From positions 58,968,870 to 59,032,869 of the forward strand of contig CM049307.1 of assembly GCA_026874595.1 (NCBI GenBank): a stretch of DNA of 64,000 nt, in the 5' to 3' direction. The notes under the pieces are model-generated. The model was not told the origin of the DNA and ran no database searches. It saw only the letters and a list, made by a program, of their open reading frames with translations. Positions 33,176 to 44,400 of this stretch are shown in pieces; position 1 is the stretch's first letter, and every line of letters begins with the position of its first letter. Both the position numbers and the translations under genes were made by a program. Origin of the DNA: Sipunculus nudus (Eukaryota > Annelida > Sipuncula > Golfingiida > Sipunculidae).

Positions 33176-34623
33176 TATGGTGGCAATTGGTAGGCAGAAT
33201 GCGCAATTCATGTGCAACTACTCTATTTCATGGGCGGCCATGTGTTCCATTCCCTCACTGTTCTCCTCTATTTGACCAATAAATTGCCACATATTTCATT
33301 CCCTCACTGTTCCCCTTCAAATGACCAATGAAATGACGCAAAATTGCTACACAGTCATGTTCACCTGTGAACATGAGGAAGCAATACTGAGGAAGTGGAA
33401 CATGACCACTATTTAGAGAGTTCTAAAAAACACAGATACAATACCAAGATGTGGCCATCATTTATTCTCACCTGTGATCTCTGTTAATAAATGAAATATT
33501 CAAATAAAAATCAAAATATGTACAAGATATATGAACAAGGAAACCTTCATGTATCCATTCTACTCCTCTTTCTTGAAACAATTTCAGAAGCCTTGTGTCC
33601 AGGAGTTCAATAAAATTTAGAAAACAAAAAACCAAAGGAATGGCAAATCACACCATTATTCCATTAACAAGCACCAGATAAACTGGTTGACATGGTAACA
33701 GGGTAAGATGAAGCGAATCAGATATAAATTATCACGTGACAAATACAAATTTTCTTTCCCATCCGAACTGCAGCAAAGACAGTTCAAACAAAGAAATTTC
33801 ACTGTTTTTTTCACACCTGTTGAACCGTCTTGCCCACCGAGCAGCAAGACAAAAGACCGGGCTTACTGCGTCATGTTGACTAAAGGAATGATAAAAATTG
33901 CTTGTGACAGGAGACCCCTACTACCATGACATCAGCAACTGCCATGACAAATTTTACGACATCCGTGAACAAGAAAAAAAAAATCTGCTAGTTTTCAAAT
34001 TACTAACCGTATGACTACAGAACAGGAATATGCATCCTAACCTGGTTAAAAGAACAAAAAAGCGACAAATATAAATCTACAAAATGAACTACTCTTCGCG
34101 CTTTCTGAGAACATGCTTGGGCGATATACAAAACAAGGCTTATCGCTCCCGCTAAATTTGGATATTCTACCGGAAATATACCATCATGCTGGCGAGCCTG
34201 ATATTCCTCACAAACTATTACAATGAATTATTTGTTCAAAATTTAATACCTAACTGTATAAAGAGGGAAAAACGTGGATTACAAAAGCCTGTTCTTTCAG
34301 TCACTCCGGTGGGCGAAGATAGAAACGTTCTCGAATCTGGGTCAGAATGAAAATGAATGGGTGGAATAAAGAGCAACTGCGCAGATTTTTAACCATAAGT
34401 TAGAAGCACTTTTAATGCTTAAATTAACCTGCCACTGTAACTGCTATTCTAACCACTCATTTTCATGTAAAAAATCAAAGCCTTCCCGGAAATTTTCTAC
34501 AAGAATTATGCCCTTCGCCGACACCATGCGGGATCCATGCGCAGACAAGGGGAATGCCGGCGATCGTGGTCTTCCGAGTCACAATAAAATTATAATTCTC
34601 AGGTCACGGACTTGACTCCTACC
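33176..34623. other. No gene seen
   Basis: Within the predicted G3BP 5' intron. Short ORFs on both strands show no domain. A small direct repeat (CATTCCCTCACTGTTC) occurs at about 33250 and 33297. Confidence 0.5.
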
Positions 34624-34760
34624 TTGAAGTGGACTTGGTAGTTTCTTGGAAGGTTGGGGTACTTAATTCATCAGAGCGGAGCCTTTGTGCTGTCCAAAAT
34701 TAAGAAAAATATAGAAAATGCGCTGAGTCCTTTTCCTCAGCACATGCAATGCGCAGATGT
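34623..34760 (-). other. Candidate G3BP 5'UTR exon (donor end)
   Basis: On the minus strand CTTCAAG is followed by GTAGGAG at 34622, a good donor, and G3BP coding exon 1 starts with an acceptor, so an upstream noncoding exon is needed. The 5' limit is arbitrary here. Other donor-like sites (GTAAGC near 33867, GTTAAT near 34428) cannot be excluded. Confidence 0.35.
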
Positions 34761-35367
34761 GTATCAATTTCCACGAGGCTTTGCGCATATTTGGATGCCA
34801 TGCACACAAAGCTGGGACCCCCAATGTTGCCCCCGGCCCCTACCCATGCATATCTATTTGCATTACAATAAAAAAGCAAGTAGAATTTTGTTTTTCAATC
34901 AATTCGTGCAAATATTTGGACTTGTATGATATCCAAATACCGATTTTAAAAGTTGGCTGATAAGGCAAATTTATGTAAGGCATAAATGTTTTTTTTATAA
35001 AGATATTCTTATAGTGTGCTGTGTAGAAAGGCATGGGCGATCATCCCGGTCACTTTTTACAGCGGAAAGAAGAATTTTCCGGCAACTTGACAGTAACATA
35101 TGTTTTTGAAAATCGAATTGAAAATGCATATTATGAAATGTTCAGCCTTTAAGATAAATTTCAAGGATTGATTTTACGAATAGCTTTGCGGCTATAATTA
35201 GTCACATGGGCAGCCCGGAAGTTTTCCAAGCCAGCGCTCACTACGCTTGCGCACGGTTGTCATAGGAACCTCTGCACGCTATATACTGTGGGACAGGACC
35301 TTGGAACTTTTGGGGCGAGCACTTGTTATTCAAATATTTTTATAGCCGACATCCAGCAAAAATAAAC
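34761..35367. promoter_or_regulatory. Candidate bidirectional promoter region
   Basis: The interval lies between the predicted G3BP 5' exon (minus) and the first exon of the plus-strand gene, giving a head-to-head arrangement at under 1 kb. It holds CpG-containing sequence near 35190-35300, a TATATA string at about 35281-35286 and the X-box-like site at 35256. No start sites can be read directly. Confidence 0.4.
35256..35269 (+). promoter_or_regulatory. X-box-like RFX site
   Basis: GTTGTCATAGGAAC matches the palindromic RFX consensus GTTGCCATGGCAAC at 11 of 14 positions, with both GTT/AAC half-site cores intact. It lies about 100 bp upstream of the ATG at 35368, the usual place for X-boxes in ciliary genes. 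Confidence 0.5.
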
Positions 35368-35460
35368 ATGTGCGACTGGGCTTATCACCACGAAGCTTTG
35401 CGGAAGGCAAGAGTTATTGAGAGAAAATTACATGCATCAGCTAGATTAGCCCAACAGCAA
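35368..35460 (+). CDS. Plus-strand gene, coding exon 1
   Basis: The ATG at 35368 is the first in-frame Met after the GC-richer promoter stretch. 31 codons with a helical charged segment (LRKARVIERKLHASARLAQQ). Strong donor CAA-GTAAGT; phase 0. Confidence 0.8.
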
Positions 35461-38400
35461 GTAAGTTTTTAATGAATAATTTATATTTAATAAATTAATA
35501 ATTATTAAATTAATGTGAATAGTATACTATTTATTTTTAAATCATAAATTTAGTTTAACAGTACTACAGTTTATTTTCAAATCTTGGCATAATTTGTGAA
35601 TACATAATAATCTGTTACCCAGTGCCCAGGCAGTGGGTTCTTATAATTGAATTATTAATTGTTGATATTGTTAAATAATAATAATATTCTTAATAAATAA
35701 TATTTATTATTTAATTTTGGTCTGTTTAATTCTGAAAATATATTATTTTGTGTGAATTATTGTTCCAACTCATAATTCATAATACATGGTAATGCCTGAC
35801 CCTTTTATAGCTAGCACATTTAAGTTGCCATAACATAAGACCAAAAACATTGAGAGGCAGATCACAGGCCTTGCCTATCCCACTGTAAAATGCTGAAAAT
35901 TGTGAAATGTCATAAATCTAGAGGTATGGTGTAGCTTATTGGTTATGTGTATTACTGGTGGAGTTAAAGGTACCTGGTTCTGTCCTAGCCGCCGACAGGG
36001 GTCCATCTAAATACCCAAAACACCGGTGTTTTGGGTAGGTGTGTCGTCATGAAACACCAGGAAACACCCTTTAAAATTCAAATTTGAAGCAAAACACTGG
36101 CAACATTTAATAAATTATCACCTGTTTGCAAATGTCAATGCTGAATTGTGCCACTATTTAGTAATAAATACAGAAAGCTATATTTTTTTGTACAAATGAC
36201 AAGTGATCTACAATTGACAAGTGATCTGCTTGATTGCGACTTGCACCACTAGATGGCAACGTTATAGCTGGTGACCCGACTACCGCACGAAACCCTCGTT
36301 TTATCATTATGTCATAAATATGACACAATATTGCAGAAATATATTCATCAGATTATTTATCGATTGGTGTTATGTTTTGGTGTCTGATATGAAGTTAACC
36401 GGGTGTTTCGTGCTGTTTCGTCACATTTACCCAAAACACCAGTGTTTTGGGTGTTTAGTGGGACTGGCCGACAGCGCCACAACAGATTTCTAAGTCTGTT
36501 GCTCTGCCATAGTACAAAGTATAGTACAAAACAATCTGTTACTCCTAGTGGTGGGAGTCGGTTCATTTTTCATAATCGATCATCGGTTTGAGCAAACTGA
36601 TTGATGATCGATTATTAATCGGTTCAGACAAATATATGCAATTATCAAAGAAATATGCAATTATCTGTGAAATTGTACCTGCGTTTCCCCGGCAGGTATT
36701 CTCCTCTCCGCACGAGTGTAACGATCCTTCCACACATAAAGACACAATTAGACAAATTTTAAGGATAAAATTTAGCGATCGGCAACGTCGGGTAATATCT
36801 CTCATTATGGGAATTTAGAGCATCTAAGAATGTTAGGCCTAAAGAGGGGCTGTTTTTCTAGCACATGAAGGCAGATTTTATGGGACCAGGTGCGCTAGGG
36901 GCAGATCATCCAAAATAAAATTGCAGACTTGTCCAAAAAAAATTCCAGCCGAAATCAAAATACTTGACCGGCCGGGTAGCCCCAACAATGGATTTTTTTA
37001 GGACGACCTAAAACCTGGCATTGGTTAAATAGATTATTTCTAAGAGAATCTCGCTAAATTGGCATAGACCTGGAGAATTTATGGAGTATTTTTTAGGCCA
37101 TCCCGCCCATATTTTCCAATGTAGGCCTACATCTAGTTAGAAAACTCTCCGCTAATTCTGCAGCTCCCTACGAGTTCAAAGATAATAAGTTGATAAATCC
37201 CCCGCTCTGGCATCTACCGTGTCATACTCAGTTACATACGGACGTTGTTTGGGAACACAGACTCATTATATGAAGCACAGAATGTGGTAAAAAATGGAAG
37301 AATACTTTTTGCCTATAACATAAAGGCAATTTTCGTGAAAGAAATTCATTATTATGATGTAATCGATAGTTGCTTTTGGTAATCGAGCGCTTGAAAGTGG
37401 CAGCAAACCGACTGACTTTCGATAAAACTCGATGATCGGCCCATCGCTAGTTACTCTTAGAAAGGAAAATGAATATAAATATTTCCTATTGTTGTAACAT
37501 ACCAGAGTTCACATTGTATGTTGAAAGGCCTGTAATCTAAAATAACCAATCCGGAAAGCACTAAGCATTTGTAACATCAATAACTGATTCATTTAATGTC
37601 AAAAGAGAATTGAAGCATAAACAATCAGCGGTAGACATCTTGCATTTGGCACAGTCCAGTATAATATGCATCAGGTCTATGTACTATAATGTACATAGTT
37701 TCACTTCCTTGGTGCAAAATTAGGCTATAAATAGGACAGTAATAATATTTTTCAATGGTCAAAATACCCAATATTAAATACACACAGATGTACTGAACAT
37801 TAAACAATGGAAATATGTTCATTCACACAATTGTGTATGGAGTGTTTTAATCATAGGGAACTGCAGGGGCAATCTATGGACTCCACATTGTGTCAGTCAC
37901 TAAGAAAACAATTGAGGAGTCCATTTTTACGGGCTTGTTCCATCTCTGCCAGAGACTTAGAGGTTATGTTGTGATCTCCATAGAATCTCAGAGTGCAGCT
38001 CTGATTCACAGGATATAGACTCTGGATTATATATACCACCCATGCGGGTAAAACCTGAAACCAGAGTGCTTAATAATACAATGTTATTCTTATCATGGTA
38101 ATCAACAGACTGTACTGCCAACAAGTCAATGTACTTTTAAAGGAAACAAATACATGTGGGCTTTATTTTAAACCATTGAATCATAAACAAGAACTAGGAT
38201 TTCTGGGATTCAAGTTATAGATTCATAGATGTGCATGTTGTTAGATCATTAAACACTGAACCAACAGGGTGAAAATCTTAACTGCCCAGTAAAAAGATAG
38301 GTCCAGATTTTCCTTTTTGTCCAGTTTACTTGTGTTCATTGGCCAGGTGGAGGAGTAAAAAATTAAAAACCTTTTCCCACTTGTTACTAGTTTGCAAAGG

Positions 38401-41400
38401 TGCTCAAAATATGGCACCAGAATTTCTTTTTTTTTTTGTCTGGTTTACTTGTGTTCTTTGGCCAAGTGGGAGAGTAAAAAAACTTCTTCCCATTTGATAC
38501 ATTGGTTTCACAGATTCTCAACAGATGGCGCCAAATATCAGGTACATGTATCTATTGCAAATGGATTACTTTGTCCTGTTCACATTTCAGTCTTTGTACA
38601 TTTCTGTAACATTTTAAAGGAACTGAGGATTACAAGGACCATGCATATACATCCTCAGATAATTCTGTTGCGAGCCCTTTTCATGGTCAAATTAAAAATA
38701 AAAATGTTTGTAACCATATGGATAAGTTTCCATTATCAGCCAAAGTTTAGTTGTTACTCTTATTTGGTTATGAAGTTAAATATTGATTCTGTTAAATTAT
38801 AATGCATTATTTGTTTTGTAAGTTTTGTTGATTGAAATTTTTGTTATCTAGAGTTAATACACCAAATAATTTGATAAATATTTACATATGAAAAAAATTA
38901 ATCAAGCCCATATAAATATTTTTCAGTAATTACCTAAATATGAACCTTTGGTTCAAATCTCTTCAATATATACAACTGTGATATTTAAAAGGATAAAATA
39001 AGCATACATGTAGCATAAATTGGGGGGAGGAAACAAATGTTCATTCATACCATTACCTCATGATAAAGTTAATGATACATGGGTAATTGCATGCAGCATT
39101 GATGCAGGATTAAGTATCATGCCTAGTGCAAAAGGAAAGGGCCTTTTGACAGTCTGGTTGTTAATTAGGTTAATTAACAAATTGTCCAAATCAAGCCTGA
39201 AACAGGTAATCACATTTCTAGTGAGGTGTGATAAGTCTTTTGAGCAGATGCCAGTCATCACAGATGATGTGCACGTGTGTGTTAATGCATGGTGTAAATT
39301 AACATGGTAACATCCCCTTTGGCATGTTATCCTGGAGACCTGCACAATGGGTGCACTAGTGACCTGATATTTAATTGCTAATGAGGGTTCAGGTCCCATT
39401 ATATTTTGAATGCATCTGAGGTTCACAAGTTTAAATCCAGATTAGTATATTTGTCATGATTTGGGAAGCAGTTGACAGGTTTCCTCACTCTGGCTAGTCC
39501 TAACCAAGGAGAAAATAATACTCATTATTGGTGGTTGATATTTAAAGATAGCCCATAATTAAAAAAATTAATTAAATTCTGCTGATCGGCAAATTTGACA
39601 ATTTGGGTTTTCTTGCTGCAGTGTAACTTCACCATTTCAACTCAATTTTCAGCTCAGCTGACTGAAAGTCATCTTAGATATATTGCGATCACTCTTTGTC
39701 AGTCTCTCCTCTGTCTGTACGTTCACAGGGCACAGATCGAAACCACTGGACCTATAAACTTCTTACTGAAAACCCATAGAGATCCATATAAAATCTCCAT
39801 GGAAACCTGAAATTAGGTCACTATGATCTGTATCCTCTGAGCTATGGGGCTCAAAATTACCCCGAGAAAAATTAACTAGAGACCCAGGGGGTCTCAACGC
39901 TCAGTTGTTTTTGTCTATAAGGAAATTTTGAAGAAATTTTTCAGAATGATGGTCCTGTGACCTTCACCTTTGACCTCTGGACCCTGAAAATCAAAATATT
40001 TCTAACTTAAGTGATGGGTCATTAATAGATCAAGTTTGAAGCCAATCCGTCTAGCCAATTGATGCAGAATTATCATAGATCTATAAACTAAATAACTTTG
40101 TGAATGGATAAGCCCAGTGACATTGATCTTTGACCCTAAATCGAAAAAAATTCTTCCCCTATTGGCAGGTGAGTAATATCTTGAAGATGGAAGGTTTGTG
40201 CTGAAAAGTTTGGCTTGAAATGCAAACACATTCCTTTTAAAGGGTCTGTAACCTTGACCTTTGACCTTTGGACACCAAAATTGACAGGGTTCTTACTTTA
40301 GTTGTGAGCCAAATATATAAATTAAGTTTGAAACCAATATGTCAAACTAAACTGGAGTTATCATCTGGAAACTAACTTTTGAACAGATGGCCCCTGTGAC
40401 CTTGACCTTTGGATCCCAAATTAATATATGCTCTTCCCATACTGGCAAGTCCGCTAAATGTGCAAGATGGATATTTTGGGATGAAAAGCTTGGCTTAAAA
40501 TGCAGCCATAATCTTTTTAAATAAGTAAGTCTTGTGACCCTGACCTTTGACCTCATGACTCAAAAATCATACAGATTATTTCTTTAGTGGTGGACCATTT
40601 GTAAGTCGTGTTTGAAATCCATATGTCAATCCAAACTGGAGTTATCATCTGGAAACAAATTTGTGTGGATAAATGGATGGACAGACAGACAAATAGACAG
40701 ACGATGATTACTATAGGGCATCCACTTGTGATCAATAAACACACCAGGTTTTGGGACACTAGATGGAATGACAGCTGAGAAACTGACATGATTGTTGTCA
40801 TTTTATAGAAAAAAAATAAAAAAATATTCATGAAATAAGAAAAATACAGGTGGCGCCACAACTTTTCGGGAACTGACAAAACTAGTCATGGTCAATATTC
40901 AAGGCAAATTTCATGACAATCCATGCATTAATTATCAAGTTATTGGAGGTTTTGTATCAAATTTTTTATTATTCTGGGGGGAGGGGTTACTTACAAGCCC
41001 CATAGCTCAGAGGATATAGGTCGCAGTAACCTAATTTCAGGTACCCAAGGAGATTTTTTGTGGACCTTCCTAGGTTTTTAGTTACACGCTTCTAGGTTAG
41101 TGGTTACGATTTGTGCCCTGCTTACGGACAGCCCGACGGACAACAGACAAAGTGCCATACCTATACCTCAGATCACTTACAGTCAGCTGATATGAAAGCT
41201 CCAGTATCTGAATAACTGTTGCATTGATTACCAATATTCCTTCCATGCATATGGATCATGGAGTATTTCATCATTTCCTGAAGATTGGTGGCGCCATCTT
41301 TTTTTATACACCCGTCTTATGACAGGAGTATAAAGGTTTACCCACCATCCATCCTTTAACTTTTAGTGTTGCTGCATTAACCTACCAGGGTTTTGATGGA

Positions 41401-44400
41401 TTTTTGCAAAACTCACCATAGGTATATATTTACCACCAGATTATCTCGCCCAAGTTTGATTTTGAGCAATGTCCAAACATATAAGGTTACAGGTCACTTG
41501 GTTACTTTGTAGGGTAGCCGCAATAACTTAATAATAAAGAATGTAGAAGATTTTTTATTTAACTTATTAGAAATGTTTATCAATAAATTATCTCGCCTAA
41601 GTTCGTATTCCAGTGATATCCATGACCTATATTTTGTGAAATACAGGCTGAAAACATGAATTCGAGCACCCAGTCAGACGGAGCACAAATTTTATCTGCT
41701 AGGCCTAGAATCTTACATGACATTCAGACAGGTCCTCAGTAAATCTGCATAGAAACATGAAATTAGGTCATGGTGACCTATATTTTGCATGCTACTGGCA
41801 AAAACATCTGGGCAGTCTCCATGGAAACCTGAAATTAAGTCATGGTGACCTATATATCTGGCAAAAACATTTAAGCACCTAGACAGTCAGACAGTGTACA
41901 AAAATTAACTTTACTGTTGGACCTAGAATCATCTGTCTTGACATCCAGGGACATCCTTCAAAAATGTGCATGGTCATTTTTTAGCTCAGCTGACTGCATA
42001 CATAAAAGGCTAGATTTCATGGGAATGGCTAGACATATGATCATGAAAATTTTTTGACTTGATACCATCTACAAAATTTGGCATTCAGATGATAAAATTC
42101 CTTTTGTGAATGTCTTCCTGTAGTCAGCTGAGCATCATGACCCATGTGTCATTAGTTACATAAGTACAGGTCAGTTCTATGTACATTTTTTATTAATTTT
42201 TAAAACAATTATAGTATCATACTATTTTCAATTGAATCTGTATATCTTTTCATAGTTCAGTTCTGCACTTGCATCAAGCCAATTTCATAATATAGAATAC
42301 TTTATGGGCCTTGGGATTCCATCAATCATTAAAATAATTTGTACATGCTTGTGTTGCAGGTACCTTTATCAAGCAATCATTTTTTTTTTAATTCAGCTTA
42401 TGGCATGTACATATTCATCAGTTTATTTTAGAATTATGGTGACCATTCATGCATACAACATTCCATGCAAATACATACTGACTAATTTTCTAATATATAC
42501 ATTGTATATTCTATACATATTTTATAACCACATTCACAAATAAATCATCACATGTGAATGAAACAAACTTGTTGTATCTTATAGGGATGTGAAGATGACA
42601 CACATGATAAATACAGATCAGCAGACCATAGAGACCGCAGTGTACAAGATATCAGCCAGTACTACGCAAATCAACAGAGGTTTGTAATATTGAATTTTCA
42701 CCTTGTTCATGATTAACTGCTTCATTCAAACTGTTAACACTTCATATTTTTTTTTATTTTCTAAAGCTGATACACTGAAAAACAAAAAGGTCAGGTACAG
42801 TACTTACAGTATGACATTATTTAATTATTATTGCATGAAATTTTTTGTTGACATGTTGTGAAGCACAAACCGAAATTATAAAGATATTGTTTGCAAACCT
42901 TTTGGTATAATTTATTGTTCATTATTGAGTTGACTTCTTGTGAAGCCTTATGTAATGAATTGTGATTGCAACTGTTATTTAATACTGCATTTTCAAGATT
43001 ATTTAATCATAAATTTCACACGCATTTTCTTAATATATCAGATTTATGATATTTCATACAAGGAGCTTGATTCATTTAGATTGTTATATGCTAAGCAGAA
43101 TTTTGTTGTACATCAGTGGTGGTCCTATTGAATTTCTATATCATATGCAGAGGAAAAATCACTGTTAAGCTATGAGTTTCTTACTTAAACCAAATGCACA
43201 TAAAAATTATGCTTGGCACAAGTACCTTTGCTATCTGCTTTACTGGATGATCTACAAAATCATCAAGCCAAGATATACTCACCACATCCTAGATTCAGCT
43301 TTTTATTGTCTTGCTTGCCACTATAAATAGTCATTAACTCATTTCTTTATTAATGCACACTGTCCCCAAATACAATCAATATGAAGAGTGATGACATTGT
43401 TTTTATGAAAATAAAGATTAAAACATAAGTGTGTAAATGTTGCCATTGAAAACTTCATACAATACATCTTCAGAAAAAAGCAGGTGAAAAGCTGCACATT
43501 TCTGCTTTGCATATCTGCATATTACCAAGCTATAGAAAATCAAATGGTTCCTAAAACCAACATTTTCAACACCATTATTAATTTCATCATACTTTTTAAA
43601 CATCAGTTAAAAATTGGTAATTTTAATCATGCAGTTTCCTCCTTAATGTCCTTGCACTAATTGGGCATTCAGGCAGCAATTTGATTGAGCTATTTTTTAT
43701 GAATGCCCGGTAGGTCCCAAGAAATTGTCTGACATCATCCAAATACAACAACTCAAAAGAGTTATTACAATTACATGTATTTAATTTTAAAAAACCTCAT
43801 CTCTTCTCAGCAACTCAATGGTGTTTTCTGTAATCTTTTAAATGAATAAACTCATAATTAACCATCATATGTATGAGAAAGGAACAAGAAATCAAACAAA
43901 TGAGATTTTAGTGAGAAGCCACTGAATAAAAAATATATCAAATTTGATCAAATTTGTGCATCAGAATTTTTAATAAGTAACGAAAAAATCTTGCTTTAAA
44001 TAATAAAATTAATATCCTATAGCTGCATAATTTTCAAAATAATGAAATTGAGATTATAGCAAATTTATTAGCAATCCCACTGAGAATTAAAAGTTTAAAT
44101 GTCTGTATGACAGGACAAAAAAATTAACTAACATTACTGTATTATGATGAATGTAAATATTGAAATTTACATTCACACAGTGTAGTAATTTTCTAGTTAC
44201 ATACTGCAATAGTTAGGCACTCCACCATATCATAATATAGAGAATGTAAATACTGGAATTTACATTCAGTTTGTTATCATAATCCAGTTAGCTTCACACC
44301 AGTAGATCCAGGAGTTAACTGAGTCTTTGAAATTATTAAAATTTCTGCATGTTTAGTCATTAGATATTTTTAATACGATAACATTTTATTATTTTTGTTA

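Larger units (their letters stand above)
35461..42584 (+). other. Intron 1 of the plus-strand gene
   Basis: About 7.1 kb. Contents in order: AT-rich start (35.46-35.93 kb), SINE broken by two hAT-like MITEs (35.93-37.47), sequence without gene or recognisable repeat (37.5-39.65), family A fragments and an AGGTCA-rich tandem repeat (39.65-41.3), and a fragment of the 3511 repeat (about 42040-42150). Confidence 0.7.

Noticed and set aside
35933-35998. Possible tRNA gene
   Set aside because: A- and B-box-like strings are present but no acceptor stem or full cloverleaf forms; a SINE head is the better reading.
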